From Blasia pusilla (Eukaryota; Marchantiophyta; Marchantiopsida; Blasiales), in the NCBI GenBank assembly GCA_050084515.1, contig CM114272.1, positions 60,946,001-61,010,000 of the forward strand: DNA of 64,000 nt. Reading direction: 5' to 3'. Each line of letters starts with the position of its first letter. The first letter of the stretch is position 1. Below, one piece after another: positions 1 through 11,421 of the stretch. A program made the translations under genes and the position numbers. The notes under the pieces were generated by a model that was not told the DNA's origin, searched no databases, and worked only from the letters and a program-made list of their open reading frames with translations.

Positions 1-1590
1 TCCTTAGTTGGGACCATACACGTATGAAACACTTGAGATGCTCGCCTTGCATTGGTATTTCCTAAACTCCAAAGCGCAAACCATCCTAGCGTGAGCCCGC
101 TAGAATTTCGATGTTCCGTTTTCCGCTCGTTTGGTTATGAGGGTTGCGACACATTAAGCCTAGTAGGTCGATGATGACCTACTAAGGAATAAAAGTCATG
201 CAAGTGTAAGCTTTCCCTTGGTTTGGGCTCATTTATAGCTTTTTTACAAAACTTACTATTTTGGGAATTATCTATATTAAGAGATTTGATTTTCTATCTT
301 AGAAAGGAACCATTGACCTATTATTATAGGTTTAGGGTCAAGAAAATGACCTAGGTGCATAGATCCCTAGGAAGATGTAACCATCCTTTATGAGTCATAA
401 TTAAGTTTAACTCAAAGGCCATACCATGTAGGGCATAATATGGGACGAGGCAACCAAAAATGGAAAGGATAAAAAAATCTCGAGAAAAAAATATATGATA
501 AAGACAAGTGTAGGCCTGTAGGTTGGTGAAAAGTAAGATGAGGATGAGATCGTGGGTAGATTAGATAAGATAAGACAAGGACACGAGAGTCCAAAAAAGA
601 TCTTGTGTCATAGCGTACAACCTCTATTTCACCTATCTTTACCCTAAGACACTTTCAACCTTGAGCTTTGCAAGTGGAAGACTTAGGTTGAGTACCAAAG
701 ACTCAATCTGTTGGGTGTTCCGTAGATTTCCAAGAAGTCACCAAGTGCTAATCAGATCGAGTCTTTCTAAGAGCATATCATTTTCCTAAAAAAGCCTCTT
801 CCTCAAGCATTGACCAATCTCTCCAAGTCACCCACCTTTACCAAGTTGAAAAGACTTGGAGAGATTGATTTCTCTAATCTAAAATACGGCCAAATACACA
901 TTATGGTTAGTTCTTGGTTCAAAATATTTTTGGAAAAATCCTAAAACTTTGTATATAAGAGAAGTTTTTGGGCTTCAATAAGGCTTAAGGAGATAACCAA
1001 GATCCCCAATTTTTTCTTTGAGGTTCTTAGGAGGCATGCATTATATATTTTAATTTGATAAATCTCTCCTTAATAGAAGATGAAGAACTTTAGGAGTGTT
1101 TTATTTTTTCTATATTTGGAAGAGAAAGAAGTCTTGCTATCCAAGTAGTATGTTAATAAAATCACCAAATTGATCCAAATATAGGATTTATCAAAGACTT
1201 TTTTTATATTCAAAGCCTTCAATGATTGGCATAAAGTATGGAATGAACTATTACGGAGGCCTTTATTCAAAGAAAACACTCATTCTAGAGATTACCCAAT
1301 CCCTTTTCTTAAAGAGTTGAATGAGCAAGGAGGTTGCTTTATGAATATTTGCACCTCCCCTTAGAAATGTTGATATATGCCCAAGCTTAAGCTAAGATAA
1401 TTGTCGTAGTTTAGTAGAGTTACATTTACAATGACAGATCACAAAGTGAAATGCGTGTAGATATGACCATCTAGGATGAGGTGATAAGCCTTTTATGTGG
1501 GGCTTGCTATCGCCTTCATATGTATGTGTATGAGAATGTAGATTTAGTAGTTTCTACAAAAAGAAGAACTAAAACTTATTGAGGAAAGAG
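1..1590. other. AT-rich stretch without recognisable gene
   Basis: No open frame here shows a recognisable domain or coding character. The stretch is AT-rich and holds scattered direct words but no RNA gene that I can see. The only supported content is the diverged dispersed repeat listed separately at about 130-430. Confidence 0.6.
130..430 (+). repeat. Dispersed repeat family R, diverged copy 1
   Basis: The order of words here (GCCTAGTAGGT, then TTGGGCTCATTT, AACTTACTATT, CCTTGACC-like, GGTCAAGA, GTAACCA) follows that of the copy at 48290-48870, in the same orientation. Divergence is large and the ends are unclear. It may be an old LTR-like or MITE-like repeat; no coding content is visible. 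Confidence 0.4.
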
Positions 1591-1663
1591 TAACATGAGG
1601 TATCAAGAAATTAATACTAATTATGGATCACATGCAAGATTGCACGGAAACGGACAACAGAAG

Positions 1664-1700
1664 GTTCCATGTCCATGTTCCATGACCACGGACATGGAAC
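1664..1700. repeat. Inverted repeat at edge of GC-rich tract
   Basis: Arms GTTCCATGTCC (1664-1674) and GGACATGGAAC (1690-1700) are exact reverse complements around a 15-base loop that itself repeats the CATGTTCCATG word. It lies just before the start of the GC-rich repeat and could mark its boundary; this is inference. Confidence 0.6.
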
Positions 1701-1719
1701 ACCGAGCACGAGCACAAGT

Positions 1720-2550
1720 TTTTGTGGCGCCCAGATCGACCACATGGCTCCACTTGTGGGCCACCGGAGCGGGCTCCGGACCAGGGTACGGGCTTCAGTC
1801 GTGACATGGGTTGCAAGCGAGCGCAACGAGCGGGCTAACGTGCGGGCCTTGAAGCCCATGTCCGGGCTGCTTGCGGGCTGCCAAACCTGTGCAAGGGCTA
1901 CTTGGGGGGCCTGGAACCCACGCCCAGGCTAAGTCGCGGGCCTTCGAGCACGCATGCAGGCCATGAAGCCCGCGTCCGGCTAGGTCACGAGCAAGGTTGC
2001 AGGCCTTGGAGCCCGCCTATGGACTATGTTGCGGGCTCGTTTTGGGCTAGGATGCGAGCCCTGAAGCCCACGTCCAGGATGATTGCGAGCCGCTTGCGGA
2101 CCTCCAAGCCTGCATGCAAGCTACGGCGTGGGCTAGTTGCGGGCCCTCGAGCCCGCCTGCGGGCTCGGGCGTGGGCTTCTTGCGGGCTGGGGTGTAGGCT
2201 GTGAAGCCTGGGCTACGGTGCGGGCTCATTGCGGGCCTTGGAGCCCACCTACATGCTAGGTTCTAGGCCTCCGAGCCCGCGTGTGAGCTGCTTATGGGCT
2301 AGGGTGTGGGCCTTGGAGCCCACATGCGGGCTCACATGCGGGCCTTTGAGCCCGCAAGCAGGCTAGTTGCGGGCCCTAGAGCCCGCATGCGGGCTAGGGC
2401 GCGAGCCCGTGGATGGCCCACACTACGGGCCCACAGTGCCCGTAGCGCATAGCCTGCATGTGGGATGCTTGCGGGCTAGGGCTCGAGGCAGCGTACGGGC
2501 TCCTTGCGGGCCGTGCGGGCCACGGGTTGTGGGCGGGCCCTGTGATATTC
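1720..2550. repeat. GC-rich degenerate hairpin repeat tract
   Basis: About 830 bases built from variants of a short module, roughly GCGGGCC-TTGGA-GCCCGC followed by a TGCGGGCTAGG-type spacer. Each module is a small perfect or near-perfect palindrome (for example near 2140, 2232, 2338 and 2368), spaced irregularly by about 30-90 bases. The flanks are AT-rich, so the composition jump is sharp on both sides. Open frames of 60-100 codons occur here on both strands, but they follow from lack of A/T-rich stops and are not credible genes. It could be a minisatellite or the core of a non-autonomous element. Confidence 0.75.
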
Positions 2551-3398
2551 CAAGCCTCTCTAAAAAATGACTAGAAACTTTGAGTCATAAAATAATGTTA
2601 TGACAACACATGTTTCACATGGACAAGACCAAAGGCTTATGAACTTGGCGCCACAATGTAAGTGGTGAACCCCGGGGAGAGGGAAGTAGGCGTCAGGGTA
2701 CGTAGGCGCGCATTGCAGCGAACTGAACTCCTTGTGTGGCCGGTTTTGTGTATAGTCGGGTGAAGGGTTTCGTCTCTCTTTGAGATGTGTGGATGAATTT
2801 GGGATCCTTGTGGTGGAGAAAGGAATGAAAATATTAAAATAGATTTGAATAGGGTGGTTGTATTGCAAAATCGGTATGTTGGAAATTTAAACTAGGTCAA
2901 GAAGGTAGGATAGGTCAAGAAGGAATCTAATAGGAGAATAAAAGTAGGTTGATTAAAGAAAATTAATGGAGATGATTTAGTAATCAATTGTAAGTGGGGG
3001 TAGATGATTTGGGGAGTTAGAAGGGTTCATTCTCTTCCTTCCATCCTCTCCTATATAAACTTGCTCATTTTGTGTGTACCCTCACAATCTCATTCCTCCC
3101 TTCATGTCTCTCTCTCTCTTGGAAGTTTCTTTTCTCCATAGATAGATGAACTTGATAAGTGAGAATATGTTTTTCCACTAGATAACCCTGATACTAAAGG
3201 TATCTCAGTTATCTAGGTTAGCATATTGATCTTTCTTGTTCATAGTGAGTGTTCCAAGTTTTGTTATCGGAGCATTCACGGACAATATTTGGTGTAATTT
3301 TCATACATTTTACTGATCGATATATACTAATATTGATATAGTAAATTATTGCAAATTTTCCAAATATTGTTGGGTGGGATTAGTGAGTTCCTGTAGTC
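2551..3398 (+). promoter_or_regulatory. Upstream region of hAT copy with TATA-like box
   Basis: No gene is recognisable. A good plant TATA-like box, CTATATAAAC, sits at 3051-3060, followed by a CT-rich leader with a TCTCTCTCTC run near 3107-3118, some 340 bases before the first ATG of the hAT reading frame (3399). The arrangement suits a transposase promoter, but no transcript evidence exists and the hAT terminal inverted repeat was not found. Confidence 0.35.
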
Positions 3399-6086
3399 AT
3401 GACCAAAGCCAGAGAACTCCAACAGATTGTGAAGGAACATTGGGAAGAAGTATAGATGGAAGGTGGAACATCAAGCAAATGGAAGTGCAAGTATTATTCC
3501 TATTCTATGAAAACCTATCATACCACGCATATGGTGGAATATTTTACATGAGAGAGACGAAAGACAAAGGATGGGAATCATGATACCCATCATGCCAAAT
3601 TATGTGTGAAGGTCCCTCCCAACGTGCAACGGGATCCCCGAAACAAGGTACTAGTGGGAAATGGACAAAGAAGGGAAGCGAGACCTTTGAGTGAATTGGA
3701 AGATACGACTCCATTACAAATAGGTTCGCAAAATAGGGCTCATATTTATTGCAAACCTATTTGGGTTTGCGGACATGCCACCGAGTGATAGTCTCGAGGA
3801 ATGTAGAGGAGTTGTTGGGCCCATTTGAGGAAGTAGTACTTATGGGAAGAAGCAAGCTGATCTGAGGGATTCTTTCAACATCCAAGGAATAGAAGTTGCA
3901 AATGACATGTAGGAAAAGTGTTTATACAAATGTGGAATACCATTCAAGGTAGTACGGCAAGATGCTTTCATTGCGCACCACCCTACTTGAGAAACATATG
4001 GGGAAGATGAAGGAAAAGATGGATGGCATATTAGAAAATTTGCGTTTGGGGGCCACGATCATAACGGATTCTTGGACCAATGTGAAGAGCGAGTCTTTAG
4101 TGAACATAATGGTCTCATGTCGAGAGAGTGAGGTCATGATTGAGTGGGTAGACACCAAAGGGGAATCCCAAATGGCGGAATGGTTGGCAGGTCACATAGA
4201 GAGGACTATCATGCGTATCGGTCCAGAGAATGTGTTGTAACTTGTGACAAACAATGCTAGCAATGAGCAAGCAGCAGGGAAACTTATCGAAGAAAATTTC
4301 CCTCATATTCTTTGGGGTGGATGCATATCACATTCTCTTGATCTAGTCTGCAAAGAGTGAGGTAAATGGCATTGGGTGGACAGGATTTTTGCACAAGCTC
4401 GTGAGATGGTAATATTTGAGAAGACTAGAACTTGGGTGATGGCCAAATTCATGGAAACCAATCCAATAAAGAGACGATTATTGCAAATACATGCTTTGCG
4501 ACAAATTTTATCATATTGGGACGTGTCTTAGAATTGAGGGAGGCGTTCCACGCCATGGGTACCACCAATGCTTTTAGGGAGTATTTCAATGGCAAGGATG
4601 CGAGGCAAAGGGAGAAGGCACGAGAGATTGAGACTATTGTGGCCAATCATGATTTTTGGATGGAGGGTGAGGAGTTGTTTGCTGCGGCTCAACCAACTAT
4701 TATTTTGTTGAGAGAGAGTGATGGTCATAAAGCAATGACGGTGCGTATTTATCGCCGTATTTTTGAGACAATGGAAGAGACTCGTTATTTTCCTGTAACT
4801 CCATGGCCCGGTGTGGGTGGAAGGCATCGTGGTTATTTTGTCATAATGCCCAGAGCTATAAAGATGGTCGATGTTATTTCTAGGCAGTGGGCACTTATCC
4901 ACAATAAGTTACATACAATACGCTACATTCTTGCCCCTTACAATCTTCTTGATAATGTTAAAGGCGTCACTTCAAATGGTGAGTGCATGAGAGATTTCAA
5001 AAATTATCTGAAACTTTATGCAACGGGGGTGAATGGCCTTAATGTCATCGAGGCTAATTCTTATGTGGCAACTTGCTTGCGAGAGTTGAGCAACATTACA
5101 AACCATCAGGAAATATTTGTGGATGACTTTGGTAGGGAAGTTGTTGATTCACTTAGTCACTCTGATTGGTGGAGCATGCACAGTCAATGTGCACTAACAT
5201 TGCGCTCTATGGCTAAGTCCATATGAGCACAAGTGGTTTCATCTTCTTCAGCGGAGAGAAATTGGAGTAGTTATGGTTTCATCCACAACAACCACAAGAA
5301 TAAATTGACCAACGAGCGTGCTAGGGATTTGGTTTACATCTACACAAATGCAAGGTTTGGAGATAAGGTTGTTTCTTGGAAATCAAGACAAGTGCTCTTG
5401 TACGAGCAATACTTTTCAGAAAGGGATGGACAAGAACAAGCTAGAAGGATAGTAGAAGATGGCAGTGAATCTAACTTGCATGCAAGAAACCGTGATGGTA
5501 ATCATGAAGATAACCTTGACTTGCAAGATAAGGACCTAGAGGAGGTGGATGTGATTTGAGGAATTCATGGCATCGAAGGGAGAGAGGATACTCATATCGA
5601 CAACAATGAAAAATTTGATTCCAAGGGGCTTGGAAGAGATGAAGATGATGTTGAAATGGAACATTGGATTTGAGAGTGGAACATTGGATTCGAGAGCACG
5701 ATGGAGAGCAACAACGGAGGACTCCAAGCAAATCCAATCAGCCCAAAAATTCTCCTAACACAACCTACGACCCTCATATTGTTGCACCAATAGGAGTTCA
5801 GAACTATTCCACCAAGTCTAGAGAACCTATGCGGGATACTCCTCCACAATCTTTGAGCGTTGAAACGGTGAACTTAGTTGATGAGCCTAATGATAATGAT
5901 ATTCTCATACCTATGGTTCCAAACTCTCAACTCATCAATCATGGTATGGATAGTTCAAAAATTTCCTCCGATGATGAAACAACTACAATAGGAACTCGTC
6001 GCCGATCCACCCAACTTCGAGCTATTGAGCTGCCAAATTACCGCTTACATTTTAATCCACCAGACCCAACCATAGACCTAGACTAG
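3399..6086 (+). pseudogene. hAT-family transposase pseudogene (BED finger, DUF659, C-terminal dimerisation region)
   Basis: A cut-and-paste hAT transposase in pieces. The start near 3399 leads into a short BED-type zinc-finger-like segment (KWKCKYYSYSM near 3480-3510) that is broken by a stop and a frame change. From 3962 comes a DUF659-like block (TIITDSWTNVKSESLVNIM), ended by an in-frame TAA at about 4238-4240 and then continuing with TNNASNEQAAGKL. From 4432 to 5226 runs the conserved middle (ATNFIILGRVLELREAF). An in-frame TGA at 5224-5226 is followed by the hAT dimerisation motif (SSAERNWSSYGFIHNNHKN) and an acidic tail to 6086 in another frame. At least three stops and two frame changes mean it is inactive. 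TIRs and an 8-bp target duplication were not identified. Confidence 0.85.
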
Positions 6087-6162
6087 AAGAGTAATTACTA
6101 AATTTAGTGAGATCGATTAGTAGATAGTTGTAGTAAACTTGTTTTGTGTTCATTATTCTAAT

Positions 6163-6210
6163 AATGTCATTTTTATGACATTCCTTTCTATATACTTCTC
6201 GCTAATAAAG
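6163..6210 (+). terminator. Hairpin and AATAAA signal after hAT tail
   Basis: AATGTCAT (6163-6170) and ATGACATT (6175-6182) form a short hairpin, followed by CTAATAAAGC near 6200, which contains a canonical AATAAA polyadenylation hexamer. It lies about 115 bases after the hAT stop and is a reasonable 3' end for that transcript, although such AT-rich words occur by chance. Confidence 0.3.
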
Positions 6211-6236
6211 CATTTATTTTTACACTGAAGGTGAAA

Positions 6237-9150
6237 TTGGTAAGTGTGATTTTTGAGCTCATGGTCACAACTCCATTTTGCTCAAAACTTTGCAACAGTG
6301 CTACAAACGCAACTTTGGAAAGTTGGACATGATGAAAAATGAAAAACCTTCTTTCCATTGAAGATTTAGTGGTTTGGGGCCAAAAGGTACTTACATATTT
6401 TTGAGGTTTTCCTCAACTCTATTTTGGTTGAAACTTGGCAAGAGTAGAACATGCACCTTGGAAACCATGTAGAAAAATTTCAGCTCAAGATGGGAAAGTT
6501 AGACAAGGTGAAAAATGAAAAAACCTTATTTTGATAGAAGGTCTCATGGTTCGGGTCCAAAAAGGAGTTCGTAATTTTTGAGCTTTTGTTCACAACTTCA
6601 TTTTGCCTCAAACTTTGCAAGAGTGCTAGATGCACCTTGGGGACCATGTTCGCCAAATTTTACTTCAAGATGAAAAAGTTGGACAAGATGAAAAAGGAAA
6701 AAACCTTATTTTGATAGAAGGCCTGATGGTTCGAGTCCAAAAAGGAGTTAGTAATTTTTGAGTTTTTTCTCACAACTCCGTTTTGACTGAAACTTAACAA
6801 GAGTGTGACATGCACCTTGGGGACCACTTGGGCTAAATTTCAGATCAAGATGACAAAGTTGCACAAGATGAAAAAGGAAAAAACCATTTTTCATAGAAGG
6901 TCTGATTGTTCGGATACAAAAAGGAGTTAGTAAATTTTGAGCTTTTGCTCATAACTCCATTTCGCATGAAACTTGGCAAGTGTGGAACATGAACTTTGGG
7001 GACCATGTTGGCCAAATTTCAGTTCAAGATGAGAAATTTGGATAAGATGAAAAATGAAAAAACCTTATCTTGATAGAAGGTCTAATGGTTCAGGTCCAAA
7101 ATGGACTTGCCCCTTATTGAGCTTGTAGTCCCAAATACCATTTTCTTCAAACATGGCAAGAGTGCTAGATGCACCTTGGAGACCATCTAGGCCAAATTCC
7201 AGCTCAAGAATGGAAAGTTGGACAAGGTGAAAAATTAAAGACATTCTTTTCGTTCAAGGTTTTATGGTTCGGGTCCAAAAAGGAAACAATAATTTTTGAG
7301 CTTTTTCTTACATCTCCATTTTGCATGAAAAATGGCAAGAGTGCTAGATGAACCTTGTAGATCATTTGGGCCAAATTTCACCTCAAGATGAGAAAGTTGG
7401 ACAAGGTGAAAAATCATAAGACCTTCTTTTCATTCAAGGTTTAATGGTTTGGGTCAAAAAAGGAGTTAGTAATTTTTGAGCTTTTTCTCATAATTCTATT
7501 TTCATTGAAACTTGGTAAGAGTGTAACATGCATCTTGGGGATCATGTGGGCCAAATTTCAACTCAATATGAGAGAGTTGGATAAGATGAAACATGAGAAA
7601 ACCTTATTTTGGTAGAAGGTTTAATGGTTTGGGTCCAAAAAGGAGTTCTTAATTTTTGAGCTTTTGCTCACAACTTCATTTTGCCTCAAACTTGGCAAGA
7701 CTTCTAGATTCACCTTGGGGACCATTTTGGCCAAATGTCACCTCAAGATGATAAAGTTGGACAAGATGAAAAATGAGAAAATCTTATTTTGATAGAAGGT
7801 CTGATGATTCGGGTCCAAAAAGGAGTTAGTAATTTTTGAGCTTTTTCTCACAACTCCATTCTAACTAAAACTTGGCAAGAGTGTAACATACACCTTGGGG
7901 ACCACGTGGGCCGAATTTCAGCTCAAAAATAGAAAGTTGGACATGATGAAAAATCAAAAAACCTTATTTTGATAGAAGGTCTGATGGTTCGGGTCCAAAA
8001 AGGACTTGCCAAATTTTGAGCTTGTCGTCCCAACTCCATTTTTCTTGAAAATTTTCAAAACTTCTAGATGCACCTTGGAGACCATGTGGGCCAAATTTCA
8101 CCTCAAGATGAGAAAGGTGGATAAGGTGAAAATCCTAAGACCTTTTCATTTAAAGTTTAATGGTTCGGGTCCAAAAAAGGAGTTAGTAATTTTTGAGCTT
8201 TTGTTCACATCTCCATTTTGCATGAAAATTGGCAAGACTTCTAGATGCACCTTGGAAACCATGTGGGACAAATTCCAGCTCAAGATGAGAAAGGTGGACA
8301 AGGTGAAAAATCATAAGACCTTCTATTTATTCAAGGTTGAATGGTTCGAGTCCAAAAGAGTTAGTAATTTTTGAGCTTTTTCTCACAACTCTATTTTCAG
8401 TGAAACTTGGAAATAGTGTTATATGCACCTTGGGTACCATGTGGGCCAAATTTGAGCTCAATATTAGAGAGTTGGACAAGATGAAACATGAAAAAACCTT
8501 ATTTTGGTAGAAGGTTTAATGGTTCGTGTCCAAAAAGGAGTTTGTAATTTTTGAGTTTTTGCTCACAACTTCATTTTGCCTCAAACTTGGCAAGACAGTT
8601 AGATACACCTTGGGGACCATGTTGGACAAATTTCACCTCAATATGATAAAGTTGGACAAGATGAAAAATGAAAAAACTTTATTTTGATAGAAGGCCAGAT
8701 GGTTTGGGTCCAAAAAGGAGTTAGTAATTTTTGAGCTTTTGCTCACAACTCCATTTTTCATGAAACTATAATAGAGTGTAACATGCACCTTGGGGAACAT
8801 GTGAAAAAAAATTCAATTCAAAATGTGAAAGTTGGACAAGATGAAAAATGAAAAATGAAAAAACCTTATTTTGATATAAGGTCTGATCGTTCGGGTCCAA
8901 AATGGACTTGCCACTTTTTGAGCTTGTGGTCCCAAACCCATTTTGCTTTTAACTTGGAAAGAGTGCCAAATGCACCTTGGAGACCATATGGGCTAAATTT
9001 TAGCTCAAGATGGAAAAGTTGGACTGGATGTCCGGTTAAAGACTTTTGTTTTTCATTCAAGGTTATTTACCTCGGATCTAAAAGGTCATTTTAAACTTAA
9101 TTTGGGACGAGACTTTTCAAGAGTGATAGATGTAACTTGGGGACCATCTG
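6237..9150. repeat. ~180-bp satellite array, about 16 monomers, with pentamer higher-order structure
   Basis: The landmark CACCTTGGGGACCAT and its variants recur at about 6454, 6633, 6813, 6992, 7172, 7351, 7531, 7711, 7891, 8071, 8248, 8426, 8606, 8786, 8973 and 9134, i.e. a spacing of 177-180 for most monomers, 187 for the next-to-last and about 160 for the last. Each monomer also carries GTTGGACAAGATGAAAAATG, GGTTCGGGTCCAAAAAGGAG and GAGCTTTTTCTCACAACTCC blocks. Monomers five apart share variants, giving a period near 900. The first monomer follows the hAT tail directly; the last decays at about 9150. The monomer length fits nucleosomal spacing as in many plant satellites. Because 180 is a multiple of three, open frames (such as 8006-8374) arise by repetition and are not genes. 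Confidence 0.92.
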
Positions 9151-9528
9151 CACTATTCTATAGAATGTTAGAAGAGTTATTACATTTCACTGTTGTAAGT
9201 AATTACAGTCTTATAATCAAATGGAAATGATATCCTACTCCCAAGAGTAAATTCATCCTTCCATAAAATTCAAACCAAATCTAATAATTCTCCATTAAAA
9301 TTCAATTTCCCTTTCCATTATCAAGGCACCTTTGAATTTCTTTATTTAAAAAGATAAATAAATTCACCATCTTTCAATAAATAAAAGAAAATCACTTATT
9401 TTGATGAGTTAGTAAATTTTTAGGAGTTAGTAATAAAAAAGTTAAATTTATATCAAAAAAATCATTCAATTATGGTACCTTCTGCCTTATCTAAGGATTT
9501 ATAATCCAAGTGAAAAATTTCATCCATT
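9151..9528. other. AT-rich spacer
   Basis: About 380 bases of AT-rich sequence after the satellite. Nothing coding or structured is visible beyond short A/T runs. Confidence 0.6.
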
Positions 9529-10907
9529 TCATGAATTCACTTCATGGACAACATTCGTGATTGCCTCACATTCATAAGTTTCCTTAGTGGAATATTTTGA
9601 TTTTTTTTGAAAATGTTTTACAACAAATGAGGAGTACCCCACAAAAAATCTGGATTGAGAGGTCATAGAGGCATAGTTCACAGCGTTTGAATCTACGACA
9701 TTGTCCCATGCTGCACGTAGAGCTAGAGGCCACAACTGCTCCATTGATTGAAATAAGATCATATCAACCTCCTTCACGAAACGACCCTCAAGTAGGATTG
9801 TCTTGGGGGTGAGTTCTCCCACATTACCTCTTGCTCTCCATTGCAATAATTCATCCATCTCTTGTTGTCTTCTTGCCATGATGTTCTCGTACGCTCTCCT
9901 CCATTGCTCTATGTGGTCAACCATTACAACTCTTTGCCTTCTATGGAGGTCATCTCTCGCAATAGATTCGTTCAAAAGCCTCTCCATCTCTTTCTTCAAT
10001 ATGATGTGCTACTAAGATAGTTGTTCATACTTCCCCTTCAAAACGTTGAATTCCGCGGCCAAATCAAAATTGCGTTGGGAATTTGTTCTTAAACTCTCCA
10101 ATTGTGATAGACGAGACATTACCTCGCTATTATCTGGAGCACTCTCCCCACGAAAGGTTTGGGTGGGAGCACCGCTATATATAGGGCGATCAAAATTCAC
10201 CCCGGGCTATCAAAGGTCGTACTGCGACATACATAGAGGTCATTCAAACCATCTCGACTATCCTCCGCCCCCATATGTACTCGCCCTTCATCTCCACTCT
10301 CGTCTTGTATATATTCTTTAGCAGGACGATTTCTTCTTTGACCATCCATGGAAGATAGTATGGCTCTAAGGCTCCTTGATAATCCACCTTGCCGATAATG
10401 GCGTGACAACGCTTGTGGTCATGAAGCTTCAACTCTTGCTCGTTTAAAGTATTGCAGTGGGATTCTACTGTCTTCTTCTCTTGATCTCTTATCTTTTCTC
10501 GAAACCCCTCATCCACATTGCCATACTGGACCTCCATATTCTTCATCAACTTTGAGCTGAACAAATACCTTGCTCGCTAACTTCATCTTCCTCTTGGGGA
10601 GGTCTTTGTACTTTCGGACGCCATTGAATAAAGCCCAATCCTTTGTCCAGTCATTCTCTTCCACTTTCCTTGCAAATTCTCCATTCGCACGCTCCGGCCA
10701 CTTCAGCCGCGACTTCTTGAACTCTCCTTTCAAATCTTGTGGGTCAATGGCGCTATCCAAGTGTGCGTTCAATTCATCTTCCGTGACAAATTGCGAGACC
10801 GTCTTCTTGTTCACCTTTGGAGGGATCTCTCATGTTGGTGTATCGAGGGGTTCTTCCCCTCTTCCGTCATCGTGATTGTCGTGAGGGCTATGATCTTCAT
10901 GAGGTGG
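9529..10907 (-). pseudogene. Decayed coding sequence of unknown family, coiled-coil rich
   Basis: Read on the minus strand, coding-like segments follow one another in shifting frames: an ATG-led acidic/His-rich start near 10907 (MVPPHEDHSPHDNHDD), a stop at 10830-10832, then a charged segment (SQFVTEDELNAHLDSAIDP) to about 10509, another to 10244, and finally 10200-9529 with a heptad-like, Glu/Arg/Gln-rich coiled-coil (RRAYENIMARRQQEMDELLQW). At least three frame changes. I do not recognise the family. It may be the tail of the neighbouring kinase-like relic, since it lies downstream of it on the same strand, or an ORF of an unrelated transposon. The codon pattern persists across about 1.3 kb, so chance is unlikely. 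Confidence 0.45.
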
Positions 10908-10926
10908 CACCATCTTGTCTTTTGCC

Positions 10927-10951
10927 GGAATACAAAAAAAAAAAAAAAAAA
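10927..10951 (+). repeat. Poly-A run
   Basis: An almost pure A tract of about 18-20 bases lies just upstream (on the minus strand) of the putative start of the unknown coding relic. It could be a simple repeat or the remnant of a retroposon tail. Confidence 0.6.
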
Positions 10952-11116
10952 GGTGATTTAGAAATAATTCCAATAATAGTGATACGATGGCATACGATAT
11001 ATCCGCACATCAATCAAGATTCATCATTTATAAAATTTCATAGTAACACATCCATCTTTTTGAACCAAGTCTTTCATTTCTCATGAAAAATATCCAATCC
11101 TCAAACGGGTTTACAA

Positions 11117-11421
11117 TCATACTACTGCTGTTACTAGCCTTAATCCCGAATCTACATCGTCTACACCTAATACTTTCGTATTTATTCTGATATATGCAAT
11201 AAGAAACTCTATGCTTTTGCGATCACAGGGATTCGAAGCTAATGCCCACTTTCGAATCCTTTCCAAATAAGTAAATCTCATGTTCGCTTGGGCATTCCCA
11301 ATAGAGAGGTTGTATGTCACATAGTTCAAATTCTTCACAATCATTCCTAGGGCATAGATCTCAGTGGTCTTGCTAAAAAGGAGATTCGGAGGCCCTGTTG
11401 TCAACTCCGGTGCTATATGCC
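11117..11421 (-). pseudogene. Protein-kinase-like gene, C-lobe part (3' of gypsy insertion)
   Basis: The minus strand reads an APE motif (HIAPELTTG) immediately next to the gypsy LTR, then the F-helix region TTEIYALGMIV, and a subdomain XI-like NPCDRKSIEFL with its conserved Arg. This is the C-lobe of a eukaryotic protein kinase. The N-lobe and catalytic loop lie beyond the retrotransposon at 22066-22926. The break falls in the activation segment, just before APE. The frame changes by one base near the junction, and a TGA at 11117-11119 ends the segment. The subfamily is not recognisable; the His-Thr-Asp catalytic loop in the other half is unusual. Confidence 0.75.
11417..11421. other. Target-site duplication ATGCC, left copy
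   Basis: ATGCC directly precedes the first base (TG) of the left LTR. The same five bases follow the right LTR at 22066-22070. A 5-bp duplication is normal for Ty3-gypsy integration and fixes both element ends. Confidence 0.9.

Noticed and set aside
1595-2229. Overlapping open frames of 60-100 codons in the GC-rich tract
   Set aside because: They occur on both strands at once, show no domain and follow from the scarcity of stop codons in GC-rich repeats.
3399-6230. hAT terminal inverted repeats (CACTG near 6223 and a CAGGG near 2696)
   Set aside because: The two words are not inverted partners and no 8-bp duplication was found.
8006-8374. 122-codon ORF in the satellite
   Set aside because: The monomer length is a multiple of three, so a frame open in one monomer stays open in the next. 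No domain is present.
6237-9150. CRISPR-like array
   Set aside because: Repeats are head-to-tail 180-bp monomers without unique spacers, in plant DNA.
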